Part shown: in pieces, positions 16,110 to 26,024 of the stretch
Layout of the letters: every line of letters starts with the position of its first letter
Position numbering within the stretch: position 1 is the first letter of the stretch
Assembly: GCA_002835545.1 (NCBI GenBank)
Contig: PIZK01000038.1
Coordinates: 1-64,000 of the forward strand
Source of the DNA: Alteromonadales bacterium alter-6D02
GTDB taxonomy: Bacteria > Pseudomonadota > Gammaproteobacteria > Enterobacterales > Psychrobiaceae
DNA length: 64,000 nucleotides
Direction of reading: 5' to 3'
The notes under the pieces: model-generated
Told to the model about the DNA's origin: nothing
Databases searched by the model: none
What the model saw: only the letters and a program-made list of their open reading frames with translations
Made by a program: the position numbers and the translations under genes

Positions 16110-18500
16110 ATGTCCAAAAAATTTACTGTCGATCAAGATCCCCATTTTGAGCGCGAGAAGCAAAACTACGAAAACCCTATCGCTAGCCGCGAGTCAATCC
16201 TCGAATTACTCAAACAATCTGATGCCCCGTTAAAGCGTGAGCAGATTGCTGCAGCATTCTCAATCACTGAACCTGATCCCTTAGAAGGCTTACGTCGTCG
16301 CTTGCGTGCGATGGAACGTGATGGCCAAGCGGTTTATATCCGTAATGGTAGCTACGGCTTACCAGAGCGTATGGATTTAATGCGTGGAAAAATCTTAGGT
16401 CACCGTGATGGTTTTGGCTTCTTCCGCCCTGATGATGGTGGCAAGGATCTGTTTGTTGACCAAAAACAAATGCATACCGTATTTCACGGTGATGTAGTTT
16501 TAGCTCAGCACAGCACTTTTGGTCGCGGTAAACGTGATGCACGCATTGTTCGTGTCGTTGAGTTTGGAAAGGCGGAATACGTGGGTCGCTTTTTTGTTGA
16601 TGGTGACATTTCATTTGTAGTGCCTGATGAAGCGCGTATTGCCCAAGATATTATTATTCCGCCTGAATGTGTTAATGGTGCGCGTAATGGTCAGGTTGTT
16701 ATTGTAAAAATAACCAAGCGCCCAACGCGTCATCAAAGCCCGTTAGGTGAAATTAGCCAAATTATGGGTGATGAAATGGATCCTGGCATGGAGATCGATA
16801 TTGCCCTGCGTAACCATGACCTCCCGCATGAGTTCTCTGATGCTGTTGCTGCTGAAATCGCAGACTTAGGTGAAGAGGTTCCAGAAAGCGCCAAAGAAGG
16901 ACGTGTTGATTTACGTGATTTACCGTTAATTACTATTGATGGCGAAGATGCTCGAGACTTTGATGATGCGGTTTATTGTCAGCGCAAGAAAAGCGGCGGC
17001 TGGCGTCTATGGGTTGCGATTGCTGATGTCAGTAGCTACGTAAAAATGGGTACAGCGCTAGATACCGAAGCGTTAGAGCGCGGTAACTCGGTATATTTCC
17101 CGGCTAATGTTATTCCAATGTTGCCAGAGATCCTGTCAAATGGCTTATGTTCATTAAACCCAAAGGTTGACCGTTTATGTATGGTTTGTGAAATGACCAT
17201 CAGTGAAGCGGGTAACTTGTCAGGCTATAAATTCTATCCCGCGTTAATGAACTCTCACGCTCGGTTAACTTATAATAAAGTTGCTGCGATGTTAGAAGGT
17301 GATAAAGCGTTATGTGAAGAATACGCTCCTGTGCTAGGTGATATTAAAGAGCTTCATAAACTTTACACGGCATTAAACGACAAACGTTTAGCCCGTGGTG
17401 CAATTGCATTTGAAACATCAGAAACGCAATTTGTATTCAATGAAAACCGTAAGATCGATAAAATTGTTCCGCTGGTGCGTAACGATGCGCATAAGATGAT
17501 TGAAGAGTGCATGATCTTAGCCAATGTTGCCTCAGCTAAGTTTGTTGAAAAGCATAGTGGCGTTGCGTTGTTCCGTGTCCATGACACGCCGGGTGATGAA
17601 AAGCTCACTAATTTCAGAGCATTCTTAGGTGAATTAGGCCTTTCTCTAGGCGGTGGTGATAAACCAACCCCTGCTGATTATGCTGAGCTGTTAGAAAAAG
17701 TAAAAGACCGTGATGACAGCGAGCTGATTCAGATCATGTTATTACGTTCAATGAAACAAGCGGTATATGCACCTGAAGATGATGGCCACTTTGGTCTAGC
17801 GCTAGATAATTATAGTCACTTTACGTCGCCAATTCGTCGTTACCCTGATTTGATCTTGCATCGTACGATTAAGTCGTTACTGATCAAACTTAAGAAACTT
17901 GATCAAGACTACGGCAAGAAAATTGGTGCTTATCGTTATGAGAACGAGCAAGTTAGTAACCTAGGTGATCATTGTTCAATGACCGAGCGACGCGCCGATG
18001 ATGCAACGCGTGATGTGGCTGATTGGTTAAAGTGTGAATATATGCTCGATCATGTCGGTGATACGTTTTCAGGTACGATTAGTACGGTGACTAGCTTTGG
18101 TTGTTTTGTGCGTTTAGATGACATCAATATCGAAGGGTTACTGCATATTAGCGCCCTTGATGAAGATTATTATCACTTTGACCCGGTTAAGGCTCGCTTA
18201 GTCGCTGAGCACAGTAATGTAACCTATCACATGGGCGATCGCATTGAAGTTAAAGTGGCCTCTGTCAATCTTGATGATAAGAAAATTGATTTAACGCTTA
18301 GTTCGTTTAAACCGAAAAAACGCCGTTCAAGTCGTAGCAAGCCTCCCGTAGGCAGTGATAAGTCTGGTTCGGATAAGCCAAATAAACGCTCGTCGGGCAA
18401 GCGCGATCAAAAGAAATCGCACAGCAAGTCTGGCGCGAGCAAACCAAGTAACACCAAGTCACGCCCTGGTAAAAATGCGCGTGACAAAAAGAACAATTAA
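16110..18500 (+). CDS. rnr: Ribonuclease R
   Basis: A 796-residue 3'-5' exoribonuclease that degrades structured RNA and takes part in rRNA quality control. Order of parts: N-terminal winged-helix (RESILELLKQSDAPLKREQI), cold-shock domains, RNB catalytic domain with the metal-binding Asp cluster (IDGEDARDFDDAVYC), S1 domain (SGTISTVTSFGCFVRLDD), and a Lys/Ser-rich tail of about 60 residues. A TATACT -10-like element lies at 16073-16078. The rnr-rlmB pairing, 14 bases apart, is the usual gammaproteobacterial operon. Confidence 0.97.
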   Translation: MSKKFTVDQDPHFEREKQNYENPIASRESILELLKQSDAPLKREQIAAAFSITEPDPLEGLRRRLRAMERDGQAVYIRNGSYGLPERMDLMRGKILGHRDGFGFFRPDDGGKDLFVDQKQMHTVFHGDVVLAQHSTFGRGKRDARIVRVVEFGKAEYVGRFFVDGDISFVVPDEARIAQDIIIPPECVNGARNGQVVIVKITKRPTRHQSPLGEISQIMGDEMDPGMEIDIALRNHDLPHEFSDAVAAEIADLGEEVPESAKEGRVDLRDLPLITIDGEDARDFDDAVYCQRKKSGGWRLWVAIADVSSYVKMGTALDTEALERGNSVYFPANVIPMLPEILSNGLCSLNPKVDRLCMVCEMTISEAGNLSGYKFYPALMNSHARLTYNKVAAMLEGDKALCEEYAPVLGDIKELHKLYTALNDKRLARGAIAFETSETQFVFNENRKIDKIVPLVRNDAHKMIEECMILANVASAKFVEKHSGVALFRVHDTPGDEKLTNFRAFLGELGLSLGGGDKPTPADYAELLEKVKDRDDSELIQIMLLRSMKQAVYAPEDDGHFGLALDNYSHFTSPIRRYPDLILHRTIKSLLIKLKKLDQDYGKKIGAYRYENEQVSNLGDHCSMTERRADDATRDVADWLKCEYMLDHVGDTFSGTISTVTSFGCFVRLDDINIEGLLHISALDEDYYHFDPVKARLVAEHSNVTYHMGDRIEVKVASVNLDDKKIDLTLSSFKPKKRRSSRSKPPVGSDKSGSDKPNKRSSGKRDQKKSHSKSGASKPSNTKSRPGKNARDKKNN

Positions 18501-18514
18501 GGTATAGAAGTTAA

Positions 18515-19258
18515 ATGAGTAAGCACGATTTATTATTTGGTCTTCATAGCATTGAAGCGGTTTTAAACAATGAGCCTGAGCGCATTCTAGAAATTTTCGC
18601 GCTAAAAGGGCGTGATGATGATCGAATGAATAAAGTAATCAGCTTGGCCCGTAAACACGGTGTCAGTGTTGCTTTTGTGGCGAAGAAAAAGTTAGAAGAC
18701 CGTGCCGATGGTGAGTCACATCAAGGTATTATGGCTAATGCTCGTGCGGCGCGCGTTAAAAATGAAGCGGATCTTGATGAAATTATTGCCAATAATGAGC
18801 AGCCTTTTTTGCTGATCCTCGATGGCGTAACCGACCCACATAACTTAGGCGCTTGTATCCGTAGTGCTGATGCTGCGGGTGTCCATGCGGTTATCGTGCC
18901 TAAAGATAACGCCGCGTCATTAACCCCTGTGGTTCGTAAAGTGGCTTGTGGTGCCGCTGAAACGATGCCATTAATTCAAGTGACTAATTTAGCGCGTACT
19001 ATGCGTGAGATTCAGCAGCAAGGCATTTGGGTTTACGGCACGGCAGGTGAAGCAACTCAAGCGTTATATGAGACTAAGCTAACGGGACCTATTGCAATTG
19101 TGATGGGGGCAGAAGGCAGCGGTATGCGCCGTTTGACTCGCGAGCATTGTGATACGTTAGTGTCACTGCCAATGGCTGGTAGTGTGTCGAGTTTAAATGT
19201 GTCAGTTACGACCGGTATTTGCTTATTTGAAGTAGTGCGTCAACGCGGGCTTGTGTAA
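18515..19258 (+). CDS. rlmB: 23S rRNA (guanosine-2'-O)-methyltransferase RlmB
   Basis: A 247-residue SPOUT methyltransferase. The N-terminal substrate-binding domain ([20 protein letters not shown]) is followed by the TrmH/SpoU domain with [34 protein letters not shown] and the knot motif [13 protein letters not shown]. It methylates G2251 in the peptidyl-transferase loop of 23S rRNA. Length and position after rnr match the usual arrangement. Confidence 0.97.
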   Translation: MSKHDLLFGLHSIEAVLNNEPERILEIFALKGRDDDRMNKVISLARKHGVSVAFVAKKKLEDRADGESHQGIMANARAARVKNEADLDEIIANNEQPFLLILDGVTDPHNLGACIRSADAAGVHAVIVPKDNAASLTPVVRKVACGAAETMPLIQVTNLARTMREIQQQGIWVYGTAGEATQALYETKLTGPIAIVMGAEGSGMRRLTREHCDTLVSLPMAGSVSSLNVSVTTGICLFEVVRQRGLV

Positions 19259-19280
19259 ATAACAAGCAATGACAGAGTTA

Positions 19281-19315
19281 AAAAAAGGATATCGCTCACG
19301 ATATCCTTTTTTATT
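19281..19315 (+). terminator. Rho-independent terminator of rnr-rlmB
   Basis: AAAAAAGGATATCG and CGATATCCTTTTTT form a perfect stem around CTCA, ending in a T-run. Confidence 0.93.
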
Positions 19316-19347
19316 GGCGAAAGGTTGAATAATCAGGGCGTTTACCA

Positions 19348-19376
19348 TTGCTCTTGACTAGTTATTCATCTATAAT
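19348..19376 (+). promoter_or_regulatory. Sigma-70 promoter of the rpsF operon
   Basis: TTGCTC (19348-19353), 17 bases, TATAAT (19371-19376). A consensus -10 box with a weaker -35 box sits about 90 bases before rpsF. A nearby TTGACT is only 11 bases from the -10 box and cannot be the -35. Confidence 0.6.
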
Positions 19377-19388
19377 TCGCGTCCAAAT

Positions 19389-19448
19389 TCGGCTATCAAT
19401 AGTTCCTTGCCCTCATACTGGTCTAGCCGAGCCATGTACGGGCTAATA
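19389..19448 (+). ncRNA. Possible S6:S18 ribosomal-protein leader upstream of rpsF
   Basis: In the rpsF leader, TCGGCTA (19389-19395) can pair with TAGCCGA (19424-19430), and AGCC (19430-19433 region) with GGCT just after. Autoregulatory S6:S18 binding leaders are known before rpsF in many bacteria. The match is by position and pairing only; I did not align it to the covariance model. Confidence 0.4.
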
Positions 19449-19466
19449 AACCGTAAGGAAATATAA

Positions 19467-19859
19467 ATGCGTCATTACGAAATCGTATTTATGGTTCACC
19501 CTGATCAGAGTGAACAAGTACCTGCAATGATTGAGCGTTACACTGCTTCTATCAAAGATTCTGGTGGTGAAATTCACCGTTTAGAAGATTGGGGCCGTCG
19601 TCAATTAGCATACCCAATCGAAAAACTGCACAAAGCACACTACGTTCTTTTGAACGTTGAAGCTGGTCAAGAAGTAATGGATGAGTTAGAGCATAACTTC
19701 CGTTACAACGATGCAGTAATTCGTAGCCTAGTACTTCGTACTAAAGGTGCAATCACTGAAGCTTCTGACATTGCTAAAGCAAAAGAAGAACGTCGTGAAA
19801 GCAAGCGTCGCGAAGCACCAGCTAGCGAAGCTACTACTGAGCAACCAGCTGCAGAGTAA
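19467..19859 (+). CDS. rpsF: 30S ribosomal protein S6
   Basis: 130 residues, starting [20 protein letters not shown], the S6 signature. It ends in an acidic, Ala/Glu-rich tail, the region that receives added glutamates in E. coli. S6 binds S18 on the 30S platform. AAGGAA lies before the ATG. First gene of the rpsF-priB-rpsR-rplI operon. Confidence 0.98.
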   Translation: MRHYEIVFMVHPDQSEQVPAMIERYTASIKDSGGEIHRLEDWGRRQLAYPIEKLHKAHYVLLNVEAGQEVMDELEHNFRYNDAVIRSLVLRTKGAITEASDIAKAKEERRESKRREAPASEATTEQPAAE

Positions 19860-19870
19860 TTTGACTATTG

Positions 19871-20418
<548 letters not shown>

Positions 20419-20448
20419 GTCGGTTATTGAATTTTTAGGAGATAGGTA

Positions 20449-20898
20449 ATGCAAGTTATTCTACTTGATAAAATTGCTAAGCTTGGTGGTTTAGGTGATA
20501 ACGTTTCAGTTAAGTCTGGTTTCGCACGTAACTACCTTTTACCGCAAGGTAAAGCTGTATTCGCAAGCAAAGAAAACATCGCTAAGTTCGAAGAGCGTCG
20601 CGCTGAGTTAGAAGCTAAATTAGCTGCTGACCTTGCAAACGCACAAGCACGTGCTGAGAAAGTTAACGCGTTAGAAAACGTTGTTATCACTTCTTCAGCT
20701 GGCGAAGAAGGTAAATTATTCGGTTCTATCGGTACTCGCGATATTGCTGATGCAGTTACTGCTGCTGGTGTTGAGCTAGCTAAAAGTGAAGTTCGTCTTT
20801 CTGAAGGCGCACTACGTCACACTGGCGAATTCGAAATCGTTGTTCACCTTCACTCTGAAGTTGACGCGACTGTTACTATCGAGATCGTTGCTGAATAA
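20449..20898 (+). CDS. rplI: 50S ribosomal protein L9
   Basis: 149 residues. The N-terminal L9 motif [20 protein letters not shown], then [16 protein letters not shown], is followed by the long connecting helix and C-terminal domain ([12 protein letters not shown]). L9 binds near the L1 stalk and affects frame maintenance. AGGAGA precedes the ATG. Last gene of the operon. Confidence 0.98.
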   Translation: MQVILLDKIAKLGGLGDNVSVKSGFARNYLLPQGKAVFASKENIAKFEERRAELEAKLAADLANAQARAEKVNALENVVITSSAGEEGKLFGSIGTRDIADAVTAAGVELAKSEVRLSEGALRHTGEFEIVVHLHSEVDATVTIEIVAE

Positions 20899-20920
20899 TT
20901 TCAGTTACTTTTAGATAGTC

Positions 20921-20955
20921 AAAAAACCACTTGAATTTTCAAGTGGTTTTTTTTT
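20921..20955 (+). terminator. Terminator of the rpsF-rplI operon
   Basis: AAACCACTTGA and TCAAGTGGTTT form a perfect stem around a short loop, followed by a run of T. Confidence 0.93.
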
Positions 20956-21126
20956 GTCCTAATTTCAAGATTCCCCCTTCTTTTCTATATAGTCCTATTT
21001 AGTAGTGTCAAAAAATTGCCAATCTCAGTCAACAGAATTCAAAATCTCATCTAAACTTAAATTGATTAAAGATTAAGAATCTAAGTGAATGTTGATGATG
21101 GTATATAAGATATCTATGGAGGGTGT

Positions 21127-21363
21127 ATGCTCAATGAGGTTATTGTACTGCTAAAGAGTTGCTTACAAATTAGTGACACTTCTGATTGGGATGGTGACAC
21201 GGAGTTACTCGGTGCTATTGCTGAATTTGATTCAATGGCGGTGGTGACTGTTATTACTCAGCTTGAAGAGGACTTTGGCTTAATCATTGATGATGATGAT
21301 ATCAACGCTGAGGTCTTTGAAACAGTCGGCACCCTAACCTCGTTTGTACAAACAAGGTGTTAA
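21127..21363 (+). CDS. Acyl carrier protein, exosortase-A-system type
   Basis: A 78-residue acidic ACP. The phosphopantetheine attachment Ser is in AEFDSMAVV (about residue 37), in place of the DSL of fatty-acid ACP. It is followed, 6 bases later, by hydrolase 2 and then hydrolase 1 genes of the exosortase type, where such an ACP is commonly found. It probably carries an acyl or aminoacyl group activated by the ligase at 28089-29663. The carried group is unknown in this family. GGAGGG lies 6 bases upstream of the ATG. Confidence 0.82.
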   Translation: MLNEVIVLLKSCLQISDTSDWDGDTELLGAIAEFDSMAVVTVITQLEEDFGLIIDDDDINAEVFETVGTLTSFVQTRC

Positions 21364-21369
21364 CAGATA

Positions 21370-22206
21370 ATGAAAGCATCGATGCGCTTTTTTGACAGCT
21401 TAGACAGCCGTTTATTGCTTACTGGTTTTGAATCAAAAAAAGTGATCACAAGTTGCATAATTGTGATTATGCCGTTTGCTGAAGAGATGAATAAGAGTCG
21501 CCATATGGTGACGCGCTTTGCGGCGGAGCTTATTGAAAAAGTGCACCACGGTGTGGCTGTACATATTGTTGACTTATATGGTACGGGAGATAGTGAAGGT
21601 GATCTTGAAACTGCGACCATTAATATGTGGCAGTACAATATTAGTCACTTAGTGTCTTTTGCCAAAGAGCAATATCCGCATAGCTCTATCTCATTGTTAG
21701 GCATTCGTACAGGGGCTTTGATTACACTTGATGCTTATCTTAAGAACTTCATTTCAAAGGATGTAAAACTCCTGTTTTGGCAACCTGTGTTCAACGGTTC
21801 ACAATTTATTAATCAGTTCTTACGATTGAAGCTTATGTCGTCGATGTTAACTGGAACTAAGCTAAGTATGACAGACCTTTTCCAAGAGTTGAAAGTACAT
21901 GACACTCTTGATGTGTGTGGCTACGTTTTATCACATCAACTGATTAATGACTTTGAACACTTAAACTTTTTCAACTTAGAACAACTTCCCCCAAATTTAA
22001 ATCTGAGCTGGTTTGAAATTGGTAATGCGCCACAGGCGACTTTCTCCCCTATGAGTCAGAGACTTATTAACCGTTGGCAGCAATCCGAAAATGCTTTGTC
22101 TGTCGAGTTTATTCAAGGGGAAACTTTTTGGAAGACTCAAGAGATTGTCATTAATCAACCATTGATTGATGCCACAATAGTAAACCTTGGTATGAATGAT
22201 GAGTGA
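21370..22206 (+). CDS. Hydrolase 2, exosortase A system-associated
   Basis: A 278-residue alpha/beta-fold protein. MPFAEEMNKSRHMVTRFAAE and DLYGTGDSEGDL are the features I recall of the exosortase-associated 'hydrolase 2' family. The usual GxSxG elbow is replaced by SLLGIRTGA, so a standard Ser triad is not evident. It overlaps hydrolase 1 by about 10 bases, implying translational coupling. Its partner set (ACP, hydrolase 1, ligase, decarboxylase) suggests a small-molecule or acyl-transfer pathway tied to exopolysaccharide or protein export. Function unproven. Confidence 0.8.
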   Translation: MKASMRFFDSLDSRLLLTGFESKKVITSCIIVIMPFAEEMNKSRHMVTRFAAELIEKVHHGVAVHIVDLYGTGDSEGDLETATINMWQYNISHLVSFAKEQYPHSSISLLGIRTGALITLDAYLKNFISKDVKLLFWQPVFNGSQFINQFLRLKLMSSMLTGTKLSMTDLFQELKVHDTLDVCGYVLSHQLINDFEHLNFFNLEQLPPNLNLSWFEIGNAPQATFSPMSQRLINRWQQSENALSVEFIQGETFWKTQEIVINQPLIDATIVNLGMNDE

Positions 22207-23104
22207 GTTCCCTGTGGTCTTTCAAAGTAAAGGCCAGTGGCTTAATGGGATTATTCACACGGGGGCTGGTGATACACATCAAGGCGTTTTAATTGTGGTC
22301 GGCGGCCCTCAAACTCGTGTTGGGAGTAATCGTCAATTTGTCTTATTGGCTAGGGCGCTGATGGCTGCTGGTTATCACGTCATGCGGTTTGATTATCAAG
22401 GGATGGGAGATAGTGAAGGGAGTGAAGCTAATTTCCTAGATGCTGAACAAGATATAGAGGCTGCTATTAATACATTTAAGTCCAACTGCCCATTGGTTAA
22501 TGATGTGGCACTGTGGGGGCTTTGTGACGCAGCCAGTGCGATTTTGTTGCATCAGTTTTGTAGGCAATCCCCTCAGATTAATTTACTTATTTTACTCAAC
22601 CCTTGGGTGCGTACAGAGCAGCTCCAAGCTGAAACAAGAGTAAAGAATTATTATTGGAATAAAATACTTAGTAAGTCATTTTGGCAGCGATTGTTCAAGT
22701 TAGATGTTAACGTGTTTACGGCCATAAAAGAACTGATTCAATCGTTAATAGTCATGAGGGGGGCAGGGAAAGCATCGATTAAAAGAGAAAGTGGTGTGGT
22801 TTTTCTTAAGGAGAACTATGTTCACTATATGCAGCTAGGATTAAAGGCGTTTAGTGGCAAGGTCTGCTTTATTTTTAGTGGTAATGATATTACCGCAGAT
22901 GAGTTTAAACAGTTGATTGGTAAGGATTCTAGTTGGAACCAGTTGGTTTACCGTTCAGAGAAGATCGTTCTTAATGAGGTTCCGGTAGCAAACCATACCT
23001 TTGCTAGTGTTGAATGGCGACAGAGGGTGATTGATATCACACTTGAGCAACTTAGCCATGTTCGTTGTAAGGCAAGCGCCTCTAAAGATAATTGTGTATT
23101 TTAA
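22196..23104 (+). CDS. Hydrolase 1, exosortase A system-associated
   Basis: A 302-residue alpha/beta hydrolase relative. VVGGPQTRVGSNRQFVLLAR and RFDYQGMGDSEGSE are typical of the exosortase-associated 'hydrolase 1' family. The elbow reads LWGLCDAAS, with Cys at the nucleophile position. The His may be the one in VANHTFAS near the end. The start is ATGATG at 22196 (or 22199), inside the end of hydrolase 2. The PrsT-like gene follows after 11 bases. Confidence 0.82.
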   Translation: MMSEFPVVFQSKGQWLNGIIHTGAGDTHQGVLIVVGGPQTRVGSNRQFVLLARALMAAGYHVMRFDYQGMGDSEGSEANFLDAEQDIEAAINTFKSNCPLVNDVALWGLCDAASAILLHQFCRQSPQINLLILLNPWVRTEQLQAETRVKNYYWNKILSKSFWQRLFKLDVNVFTAIKELIQSLIVMRGAGKASIKRESGVVFLKENYVHYMQLGLKAFSGKVCFIFSGNDITADEFKQLIGKDSSWNQLVYRSEKIVLNEVPVANHTFASVEWRQRVIDITLEQLSHVRCKASASKDNCVF

Positions 23105-23115
23105 AAGGAATTACA

Positions 23116-25872
23116 ATGAAACGAAAAATTATAGTTACGTTACTAATGTCGTTAACCCTAATGGCTTGTGGTGATGACAAGACCGCCGAACAATACTTAA
23201 CAGCAGCAGTTAATTTTGAGCAACAAGGAGAGCTAAATTCAGCGATAATCGAGTATAAGAATGTACTTAAACTTGAGCCAAACAACCTAACTGCCCGTCT
23301 CAATTTAGGTAATATTTACCTCAATGACAATGAGTTACTTGCAGCTAAGAAAGAATTGAAACTCGCGATGAGAATCACGGATGGACGTCGTGATGCTATA
23401 GTGCCTTATGCAACAGTGCTGAGCTATTTAAATGAGCATGAAGAATTATTGGATCTACCATTGTTAGCGGCGTCGCTAAGTAGTGATAAAATGGTTAAAG
23501 CATATTATCTGCGAGGGCAATCCTACATTGCGTTAGAAGATAATGAAAAAGCCATCGAAGAATATACCAATGCCACATCTTTAGATCGTAGTGATCCATA
23601 CGGGATGTTATCACAAGCGGTTGTCAGCCACCTAAAGGCGGATAAACAGCAAGCTAAAGTGCAAATTAAGCAATTACTAGACACTTACCCGAATATGCCT
23701 GAGGCGGTGTTGTTTTACGGCATAATGACTCAAGCAGAAGAAGACTTTGAGACCGCCATTGAGCAATACCGTCACTACTTAACGATTGAGCAGTATAAAG
23801 TTGATTACGTTAAGCTTTTGCTCGCCGAAACGCTATTAAACATTAATGATGTTGAAGCCTCCCTTGCTATTCTTCAAGATGTTTTGGAACGCTTTCCATT
23901 ACAACCTATGGCTAGTTTAATGATGGCTAAAATAGAGTTTGATCGCGAGAATTTCACAGAGTCACTCGACTTTGCTAAGGCTACATTAAATAGAACACCT
24001 AAACATTATATGGCCAATTTACTCGCTGGAATGTCAGCTTTTAGGTTAAGTGACTTTGATGAGTCTTATAAACGCCTTAATCGCATAGAGAAAAAGTTAG
24101 CTGGGCGTACCTTGCCTATCATTATGCTTGCGATAAATAACATCAAATTAGGCAATATTGTACATGCATCTAAATTACTTAAGTTGGCAGGAACTATTGA
24201 TGAAAAGAATGTTGATCTATTTTTATTCGCTGCCAATGAGTTTAAAGCAGCTCAGGACTATAGGACGACACTAACTATTCTAGAAGAAGCTGAAAAAGTA
24301 CAACCTCAGCGTTCAAAAATAAAATTAGCAAAAGGAGAGGCCCTGTTAAGGTTAAATGATCAATCAGGATTGATTGAGTTAGAAAAAATTGTCTTTGATC
24401 GTAACTTCACATCCACTGTTAGCCCGATATTAACAACACAGTATATTCGACTTGGTAGAGTGAATGAGCTTGATGCTCTCGCTTTACGTTTAAAAAAAGG
24501 GTTAGCGGATAAACATGATGGTTGGATCATGGCTGGGATAGCAGCGATTAACAAAAAAGATTATAGCCAAGCTGAATTAGAGTTCTCTCATATATTAAAA
24601 GGTAACCCTGAAAGTGTAGGGGCTTTACTTAACTTGGCTAAATTAAAAGCGCAGGAAAAAGAATATGATCAATCTCTTTCTTTTATCGATAGAGCATTAG
24701 CGCTGGCTGCTGATAATTACACTTTATTATCAACCAAAGCTAAAGTTATTTTTCTTAAAACTAATGACTCAGCGAAAGCAAGGGAAGTGTTTAAGAGTGC
24801 TTACCAAGGAACACATCAAAGTGAAGAACTCGTTGTTGAAAGAGCGGTTATTTATGCGAGCGAAGGCAAGCCACTTGAAGGCATTAAGCTATTAGAAGAA
24901 ATACAACAACGCCCAGAGCTTTCAGAAAAATATTGGAACACATTGGGTGATTTATTAGCAAAAACGGGAAGTGAAGGAGAAGCGTTAAAAGTGTTCGAAA
25001 AGTGGGCTTCGATTAACCCTCAATCACCAATCCCGATGCTTAAGCAAATTGCTATGACCGAGAGAATGAAGATATATGATCAGGGCTTACTCGTCATTGG
25101 ACAGGCGCAAGATAAGTTTGCATACCTTAAAAAACTCCAGTTATTAGAAGTTAATTTTTTAATACTCAATAACCAACTTGCTAAAGCAAGAAAGGCATTT
25201 TCATTATTAAATAAAATAGATTTTTCCAGTAGTGATTACAGCACGATTGCTGGGGAGTTAGCCTTTAAAGAAAAAAACTATCATGGTGCCATCTTGAAGT
25301 TAACGCCAGTTTATCAAGACAAGCCATCGCTACGTATAGCAACGTCGATTGCTGCATCATATTTAATGACTAAGCAGCATAAGGTCGCTATTGATTTTTT
25401 GGAAAGTCATTTAAAATCAAATCCAAAGCATTCAGTGCTTTACACTCACCTAGCTTCGGCTTATTCTGCGTCCGGTGATAAGCGAGCAACAGAGGTTTAT
25501 GAAAAACTATTAGCTCAGTATCCAGAAAACGCTGTTGTATTAAACAATATGGCATGGCATTTATTGATGATCGATGATTTTGATAACGCCTTAAAATATG
25601 CTCAAAAAGCACTGACAATCAATGCTGAAAACGCCCAAATATTGGATACGCATGGCATGATTTTATTGAAGTTGTCTAAATATAAACAAGCCGAACAGAG
25701 TTTACAAAAAGCATTGCTATTAGAACCTAATGACATTGATATCACTCTACACAACGCTGAGCTGTATTTGCTAATGGGTAATAAAGCTAAATCAAAGCGG
25801 TTATTAAATGCAGTTTCACCTGATTTACCTGAGCAACAAGAGAAACGAACGGAACTATTATCGCGAATTTAG
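23116..25872 (+). CDS. prsT: PrsT-like TPR-repeat lipoprotein of PEP-CTERM/exosortase systems
   Basis: From the ATG at 23116 (AAGGA just before it) the product has 918 residues. A lipoprotein signal (MKRKIIVTLLMSLTLMACGD) is followed by TPR repeats over the whole length, such as GELNSAIIEYKNVLKLEPNN and LARLNLGNIYL-type units. Length, lipobox and repeats fit the PEP-CTERM-system TPR protein PrsT. It probably sits in the periplasm or outer membrane as a scaffold for polymer export. A frame extending upstream to 23092 would overlap hydrolase 1 and destroy the signal peptide, so it was not used. Confidence 0.83.
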   Translation: MKRKIIVTLLMSLTLMACGDDKTAEQYLTAAVNFEQQGELNSAIIEYKNVLKLEPNNLTARLNLGNIYLNDNELLAAKKELKLAMRITDGRRDAIVPYATVLSYLNEHEELLDLPLLAASLSSDKMVKAYYLRGQSYIALEDNEKAIEEYTNATSLDRSDPYGMLSQAVVSHLKADKQQAKVQIKQLLDTYPNMPEAVLFYGIMTQAEEDFETAIEQYRHYLTIEQYKVDYVKLLLAETLLNINDVEASLAILQDVLERFPLQPMASLMMAKIEFDRENFTESLDFAKATLNRTPKHYMANLLAGMSAFRLSDFDESYKRLNRIEKKLAGRTLPIIMLAINNIKLGNIVHASKLLKLAGTIDEKNVDLFLFAANEFKAAQDYRTTLTILEEAEKVQPQRSKIKLAKGEALLRLNDQSGLIELEKIVFDRNFTSTVSPILTTQYIRLGRVNELDALALRLKKGLADKHDGWIMAGIAAINKKDYSQAELEFSHILKGNPESVGALLNLAKLKAQEKEYDQSLSFIDRALALAADNYTLLSTKAKVIFLKTNDSAKAREVFKSAYQGTHQSEELVVERAVIYASEGKPLEGIKLLEEIQQRPELSEKYWNTLGDLLAKTGSEGEALKVFEKWASINPQSPIPMLKQIAMTERMKIYDQGLLVIGQAQDKFAYLKKLQLLEVNFLILNNQLAKARKAFSLLNKIDFSSSDYSTIAGELAFKEKNYHGAILKLTPVYQDKPSLRIATSIAASYLMTKQHKVAIDFLESHLKSNPKHSVLYTHLASAYSASGDKRATEVYEKLLAQYPENAVVLNNMAWHLLMIDDFDNALKYAQKALTINAENAQILDTHGMILLKLSKYKQAEQSLQKALLLEPNDIDITLHNAELYLLMGNKAKSKRLLNAVSPDLPEQQEKRTELLSRI

Positions 25873-26024
25873 CTTTTGCCATAAAATTATCGGTTGAATA
25901 AGCAAGACTAATTGTCTATCGAACTCTATGAGGCAAAGCTTGTAATTTACCTGAAAGAAATAATAAGCTTAATAAGAATCGATATCATAAATAATATCGG
26001 CTAATAATTGTCGAGGAGTACGAA
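25873..26024. other. Interval before the acyltransferase gene
   Basis: AT-rich. A short inverted repeat, CGATAT-N8-ATATCG, lies around 25980-25999. AGGAG precedes the ATG at 26025. No sigma-54 motif like those of the polysaccharide locus was found. Confidence 0.35.

Noticed and set aside
21006-21024. Minus-strand TGGCAATTTTTTGACA as a sigma-54 promoter
   Set aside because: The -12 GC is absent, and it points away from the exosortase-type genes into rplI.
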